Of a stretch of DNA of 8,366 bases, positions 5,625-8,366 are shown one piece after another (within the stretch, counting starts at the first letter, position 1; every line of letters begins with the position of its first letter). The notes under the pieces were generated by a model. It was not told where the DNA came from. It saw only the letters and a program-made list of their open reading frames with translations, and did not search any database. Both the position numbers and the translations under genes were made by a program. Source of the DNA: Clostridia bacterium (GTDB lineage: Bacteria > Bacillota > Clostridia > Christensenellales > Aristaeellaceae); assembly GCA_900759005.1 (NCBI GenBank), contig CAAEUQ010000039.1:1-8366 (forward strand). The letters run 5' to 3'.

Positions 5625-7358
5625 ATGCCGACCGACCCAAAGAGAATTCAGCGCAAGCTCGAAAAGAAAAAGCGCATCGTGCGTGTCGCCGCCGGATTGG
5701 AAAAGGCGGACGTCGTGCTCAAAAACGCAAAGTACTTAAACGTATTCAGCAACGAGCTCTGCTCCGGCGATATCGCCGTTGCGGAGGGACTGATCGCCGG
5801 CATCGGCGAGTATTCCGGCACAATCGAATACGATATGGCAAATTCGATCGTTCTGCCGGGCTTTATCGATTCGCACATTCATCTGGAAAGCGCGCTCGTT
5901 TCGCCCGCCGAATTCGCGCGCGCCGTCATCCCCCACGGAACGACCACCGTAATCGCCGATCCGCATGAGATTGCGAATGTAATGGGCGCGAAGGGACTGG
6001 ATTATATGTTCGCCGCGTGCGAACAACTCCCGCTGGACGTGCATTTCATGCTGCCCTCCTGCGTGCCCGCCACGCCGGAGGACGAATCCGGCTGCACGCT
6101 CTCCTGGCAGGCGCTCGATCCCTATTTCGATCATCCGAAGGTGCTGGGTCTCGCCGAAATGATGGATTTTCCCGGCGTTACCGGCGCAATGGACACGCCG
6201 ATTGAGAAAATCGTGCTGGCGCAGAGCCACCATAAAAAGATCGACGGTCACGCCCCAGGGCTGACCGGTCAGGCGCTGAACGCGTATATCGCCGCGGGCG
6301 TGTATTCCGATCATGAATGCTCCGATCTTTCCGGCGCGCTCGAAAAGCTGCGTCTTGGACAGTTCATCATGATTCGCGAGGGCACCGCCGCCCACAATCT
6401 GCGCGCGCTGCACCCGCTGATCGATCGCCAGCATATGGATCGGTGTATGTTCTGCTCGGACGACAAGCATCCAGACGCACTCGTAACCGCCGGTCATATC
6501 GACGACATCATCCGCTCCTCCATCGCAATGGGCGCGGATCCGATCGCCGCCGCGAAGGTCGGCACGCATTCCGCCGCGCGGTATTTCCTTTTGAACAACA
6601 AGGGCGCAATCGCGCCGGGCTACCTCGCCGATTTCGCCGTGATCGACGATTTCCGCTCCTTCGCCATTCAGAAGGTGTTCAAGCGCGGAAAGATCGTGTT
6701 CGATGGAAAGCCCGTTCCATTCCCCGATCCGGAAATCCCCGCGGCGCTTGCCGAAGCCGCGCGCGACACGGTGCATATTCAGCCCGTATCGCCCGAAACA
6801 TTTGCGTCCAGCCGTCCGCTTCCGGTCATCGGCATGATTCCGGGCGAAATTCTCTCCGAGAACCTCGGATTTGCCGATTCGATCGACGCGGGCGCCGACC
6901 GCGTAAAAATTGCGCTGATCGAGCGTCACCACGCCACCGGTCACGTCGGGCTCGCCTATCTCTCCGGCTACGGTCTGAAATCCGGCGCGATTGCGACCAG
7001 CGTTTCCCACGATTCGCACAATATCATCGCCGTCGGCGCAAACGAATCGGACATGGCGTTTGCCGTAAAACGCATTCAGGCAATGCACGGCGGCATTGCG
7101 GTCGTTGAAAATGGCGCCGTCCGCGCGGAGGTTCCGCTGCCGATTGCCGGACTGATCAGCGATCAGAATCTCCAAACCGTCTATCAGCAGCTGGAGGACG
7201 CGAAAGCCGCCGCCCACAGACTGGGCGTTACCCGCGCCGTCGACCCGTTCATGACGCTTTCGTTCATGGCGCTCACCGTCATTCCGGAGCTCAGAATCAC
7301 CACCCGCGGCGCATTCAGCGTAAGTAAACAGAAATATATGGAGGCTTCAGAATCATGA
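5625..7358 (+). CDS. ade: Adenine deaminase (adenine + H2O to hypoxanthine + NH3)
   Basis: This 577-residue protein has the same length as Bacillus adenine deaminase AdeC and is a cytosolic purine-salvage enzyme of the amidohydrolase superfamily. Metal and catalytic motifs are present in order: LPGFIDSHIHLES (H84, H86, E88), ADPHEIANV near 112, LAEMMDFPGV (E178), DGHAPGL (H209), YSDHE (D229-H230-E231) and CSDDKHP (D279, D280). The C-terminal domain carries VSHDSHNI near 460, and AIAPGYLADF near 330 is the usual return to the composite beta domain. No key residue appears lost. The N-terminal 28 residues are strongly basic. The start at 5625 follows a good ribosome site; the frame is open upstream only because it is antisense to flotillin. 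Its stop overlaps the next start (ATGA). The family is well conserved, so the call is firm. Confidence 0.96.
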   Translation: MPTDPKRIQRKLEKKKRIVRVAAGLEKADVVLKNAKYLNVFSNELCSGDIAVAEGLIAGIGEYSGTIEYDMANSIVLPGFIDSHIHLESALVSPAEFARAVIPHGTTTVIADPHEIANVMGAKGLDYMFAACEQLPLDVHFMLPSCVPATPEDESGCTLSWQALDPYFDHPKVLGLAEMMDFPGVTGAMDTPIEKIVLAQSHHKKIDGHAPGLTGQALNAYIAAGVYSDHECSDLSGALEKLRLGQFIMIREGTAAHNLRALHPLIDRQHMDRCMFCSDDKHPDALVTAGHIDDIIRSSIAMGADPIAAAKVGTHSAARYFLLNNKGAIAPGYLADFAVIDDFRSFAIQKVFKRGKIVFDGKPVPFPDPEIPAALAEAARDTVHIQPVSPETFASSRPLPVIGMIPGEILSENLGFADSIDAGADRVKIALIERHHATGHVGLAYLSGYGLKSGAIATSVSHDSHNIIAVGANESDMAFAVKRIQAMHGGIAVVENGAVRAEVPLPIAGLISDQNLQTVYQQLEDAKAAAHRLGVTRAVDPFMTLSFMALTVIPELRITTRGAFSVSKQKYMEASES

Positions 7359-7696
7359 CCAACGAAAAACTGCTCGAAAAATTCTTTCAATCCGAAAACG
7401 ACCGCGACTGGGCGACCTTCCGCGGCTGCCTGCATCCGGACGTAATGTGGTTTCTGCATACGGAAACGGAGCACACCCTCGTCGCCGGTCGCGAGGAATA
7501 CATGGATCGCGTGCTGACCGGCTATCAGGGCACCACCGCACAGAAGGCGGGCTTCACCTGCGAAAGCATGCTCGTAAGCAACAGCGGCAATCGAATCGTC
7601 GCAAAAATCAAAAACACCCTCGGCGGATATTCCATCGACATCTTCGATTTTGAAGACGGCGTCATCCGCTGGGAATACGAATACCTTCTCGATTGA
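7355..7696 (+). CDS. NTF2/SnoaL-like small protein
   Basis: This 113-residue protein has the layout of the NTF2-like (SnoaL) fold. It has an N-terminal helix pair (LLEKFFQSENDRDWATFRGCLHPDVMW), then GREEYMDRVL, then strands ending in IDIFDFEDGVIRWEYEYLLD, where the xDFEDGxIxxxxEY pattern is common in the family. No signal peptide or membrane segment is present. The fold serves enzymes, binding proteins and orphan stress proteins, so no reaction can be assigned. The ATG overlaps the adenine deaminase stop (ATGA), and GGAGG lies 10 bases upstream inside that gene, so it is probably co-transcribed and translationally coupled. A role linked to purine metabolism is suggested by context only. Confidence 0.82.
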   Translation: MTNEKLLEKFFQSENDRDWATFRGCLHPDVMWFLHTETEHTLVAGREEYMDRVLTGYQGTTAQKAGFTCESMLVSNSGNRIVAKIKNTLGGYSIDIFDFEDGVIRWEYEYLLD

Positions 7697-7713
7697 TTGC
7701 ACCAAAAACAGAA

Positions 7714-7740
7714 ACCGGCGCAGGATTCCCCCGCGCCGGT
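7714..7740. terminator. GC-rich hairpin after the adenine deaminase operon
   Basis: ACCGGCGC pairs with GCGCCGGT (8 bp) around 11 bases, 17 bases after the stop at 7696. On the plus strand it is preceded by an A-rich run but no T-run follows. On the minus strand TTCTGTTTTTGG follows the stem, so it fits a minus-strand terminator better. Its position after the operon still makes plus-strand 3'-end formation plausible. Confidence 0.5.
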
Positions 7741-7769
7741 GAGAGTGTCAAGGAATAGTGAAATAAATT

Positions 7770-7786
7770 GTCCTCACGGTGAGGAC
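7770..7786. promoter_or_regulatory. 17-base perfect dyad upstream of the membrane protein gene
   Basis: GTCCTCAC-G-GTGAGGAC: perfect 8-base arms around one base, ending 13 bases before the ATG at 7800. The one-base centre is too tight for a good RNA loop unless inner pairs open, so a dimeric DNA-binding protein is the more natural reader. I could not assign a convincing promoter in 7741-7770. Confidence 0.45.
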
Positions 7787-7799
7787 GGAAAGGAAAAAA

Positions 7800-8240
7800 A
7801 TGGATAGAAACAAAAAAATTATACTGATACTTGATGTGTTACTATTTGTTGGATTGTTAGTGTACTCTGTAATCTTTTTAATCATCAATAAAAGTTTGAA
7901 TCCAGCAACTATTGCAGGAAATGATATTCATATAAGATTGATGTGGCGGCAAGCGGCAGAAACGATTTTTACGGTATGTAGTTTTGTTTACGTTATAGGT
8001 CATATTCTCATAATATATTCATTTGCTTCAAGGAGAATATCGGCTTCGTTACGAACAATTTTTTTGTATTTTACAACACAAGTTGGTCTGATGTTTCTAT
8101 GTACTGTACCATTTGCGGTATTTGATTTATCTTTCTTTGGTGATTACGTTTTTCCGATATGGAGTACAGCGGGGATTCTTTTAATACTTCTGTTTGTGAC
8201 ATTGGCGGTTGGATTTTATCAAAGGAGAAAAGAGGCATAA
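7800..8240 (+). CDS. Small four-helix membrane protein, AT-rich, unknown function
   Basis: This 146-residue protein starts at ATG 7800, with AAAGGA just upstream. An in-frame GTG at 7779 lies inside the dyad and has no ribosome site, so I rejected it. Four hydrophobic segments at about 7-29, 53-75, 84-107 and 117-139 suggest an integral membrane protein. The ends are basic (MDRNKK and QRRKEA), and polar loops carry GNDIHIRLMWRQAAE and FASRRISASLR. I recognise no family. Base composition differs strongly from the neighbours: 16 of 60 bases are G or C at 7801-7860, against 37 of 60 at 6901-6960 in adenine deaminase, and the codon use is AT-rich. This suggests recent transfer. It is not in an evident operon with the genes before it. 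Confidence 0.75.
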   Translation: MDRNKKIILILDVLLFVGLLVYSVIFLIINKSLNPATIAGNDIHIRLMWRQAAETIFTVCSFVYVIGHILIIYSFASRRISASLRTIFLYFTTQVGLMFLCTVPFAVFDLSFFGDYVFPIWSTAGILLILLFVTLAVGFYQRRKEA

Positions 8241-8251
8241 TAAAAAAAGAA

Positions 8252-8273
8252 ACAGGAAGATGTTTCTTCCTGT
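8252..8273 (-). terminator. Hairpin with minus-strand T-run
   Basis: ACAGGAAGA pairs with TCTTCCTGT (9 bp, 4-base loop). Read on the minus strand it is followed by TTCTTTTTTTATTATG, a good intrinsic terminator for a gene arriving from the right edge. On the plus strand it lies 11 bases after the membrane protein stop but lacks a T-run. Confidence 0.6.
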
Positions 8274-8283
8274 CAGCTTGTCA

Positions 8284-8319
8284 AAGAAGCCAGATTGCGA
8301 GGTTGCAATCTGGCTTCTT
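8284..8319. terminator. Long perfect hairpin, 15-bp stem
   Basis: AAGAAGCCAGATTGC and GCAATCTGGCTTCTT are perfect reverse complements around a 6-base loop. The plus-strand 3' arm ends CTTCTTATA and the minus-strand arm also ends CTTCTT, so it may act in both directions, though neither side has a classic T-run. A mobile-element end or small repeat is an alternative that one copy cannot settle. Confidence 0.5.
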
Positions 8320-8341
8320 ATAAGATAGAAATAAGATAGAA
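8320..8341. repeat. Two direct copies of an 11-base motif
   Basis: ATAAGATAGAA occurs twice head to tail, right after the 15-bp hairpin. It may be a slippage product or part of an upstream region of a gene beyond the edge. No coding region is evident from 8241 to 8366. Confidence 0.5.
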
Positions 8342-8366
8342 AGACGGAAAAAAGCAGGCGCATCCA

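Noticed and set aside
5736..7217. 493-residue minus-strand open frame inside adenine deaminase
   Set aside because: Antisense shadow of a well-conserved enzyme, with no ribosome site and a His/Arg/Gly-rich translation.
7779..7799. GTG start for the AT-rich membrane protein
   Set aside because: It lies within the perfect dyad, has no ribosome site, and AAAGGA sits just before the ATG at 7800.
8181..8363. Minus-strand 60-residue open frame at the right edge
   Set aside because: It runs through both hairpins and the end of the membrane protein gene, with no ribosome site and a low-complexity Phe/Leu translation.

Overview
The window is one contiguous piece of a GC-rich Gram-positive (Bacillota, Clostridia-like) genome. 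The pointers are strong AAGGAGG ribosome sites, Bacillus-type promoters, a flotillin and adenine deaminase close to the Bacillus forms, and secreted proteins with Pro/Thr/Glu-rich tails of the kind common in uncultured gut Clostridia. The lineage is an inference. No rRNA, tRNA, CRISPR array, transposase or phage gene was seen.

Left part (1-5456), all on the minus strand, read from right to left: a flotillin-like protein and a prohibitin/HflC-like protein form a two-gene SPFH operon with overlapping stop and start codons. Two paralogous secreted proteins follow (about 417 and more than 548 residues). Each has a signal peptide, an unrecognised N-terminal domain, two or three peptidoglycan-binding repeats and a repetitive Pro/Thr tail. 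The second paralogue runs off the left edge. Each has its own upstream region with the same architecture: an AAC-type -35 element, exactly 16 bases, GTCTAA, then a hairpin that would lie at the 5' end of the mRNA, a shared GAGAAC, and AAGGAGG eight bases later. This looks like shared control by an ECF-type sigma factor plus a 5' RNA structure, and it is the most interesting signal here.

Middle (5457-7696): a 168-base divergent promoter region separates the SPFH operon from a plus-strand pair, adenine deaminase and a small NTF2/SnoaL-fold protein. The pair overlaps by ATGA and so is probably translationally coupled.

Right part (7697-8366): base composition changes sharply. A small AT-rich four-helix membrane protein gene follows a 17-base perfect dyad and is followed by two hairpins. 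It looks recently acquired.

Taken together, the minus-strand genes suggest a cell-envelope module (membrane scaffolds plus wall-binding secreted proteins) beside a purine-salvage pair. The functional link between the SPFH operon and the wall-binding proteins rests only on adjacency and orientation.
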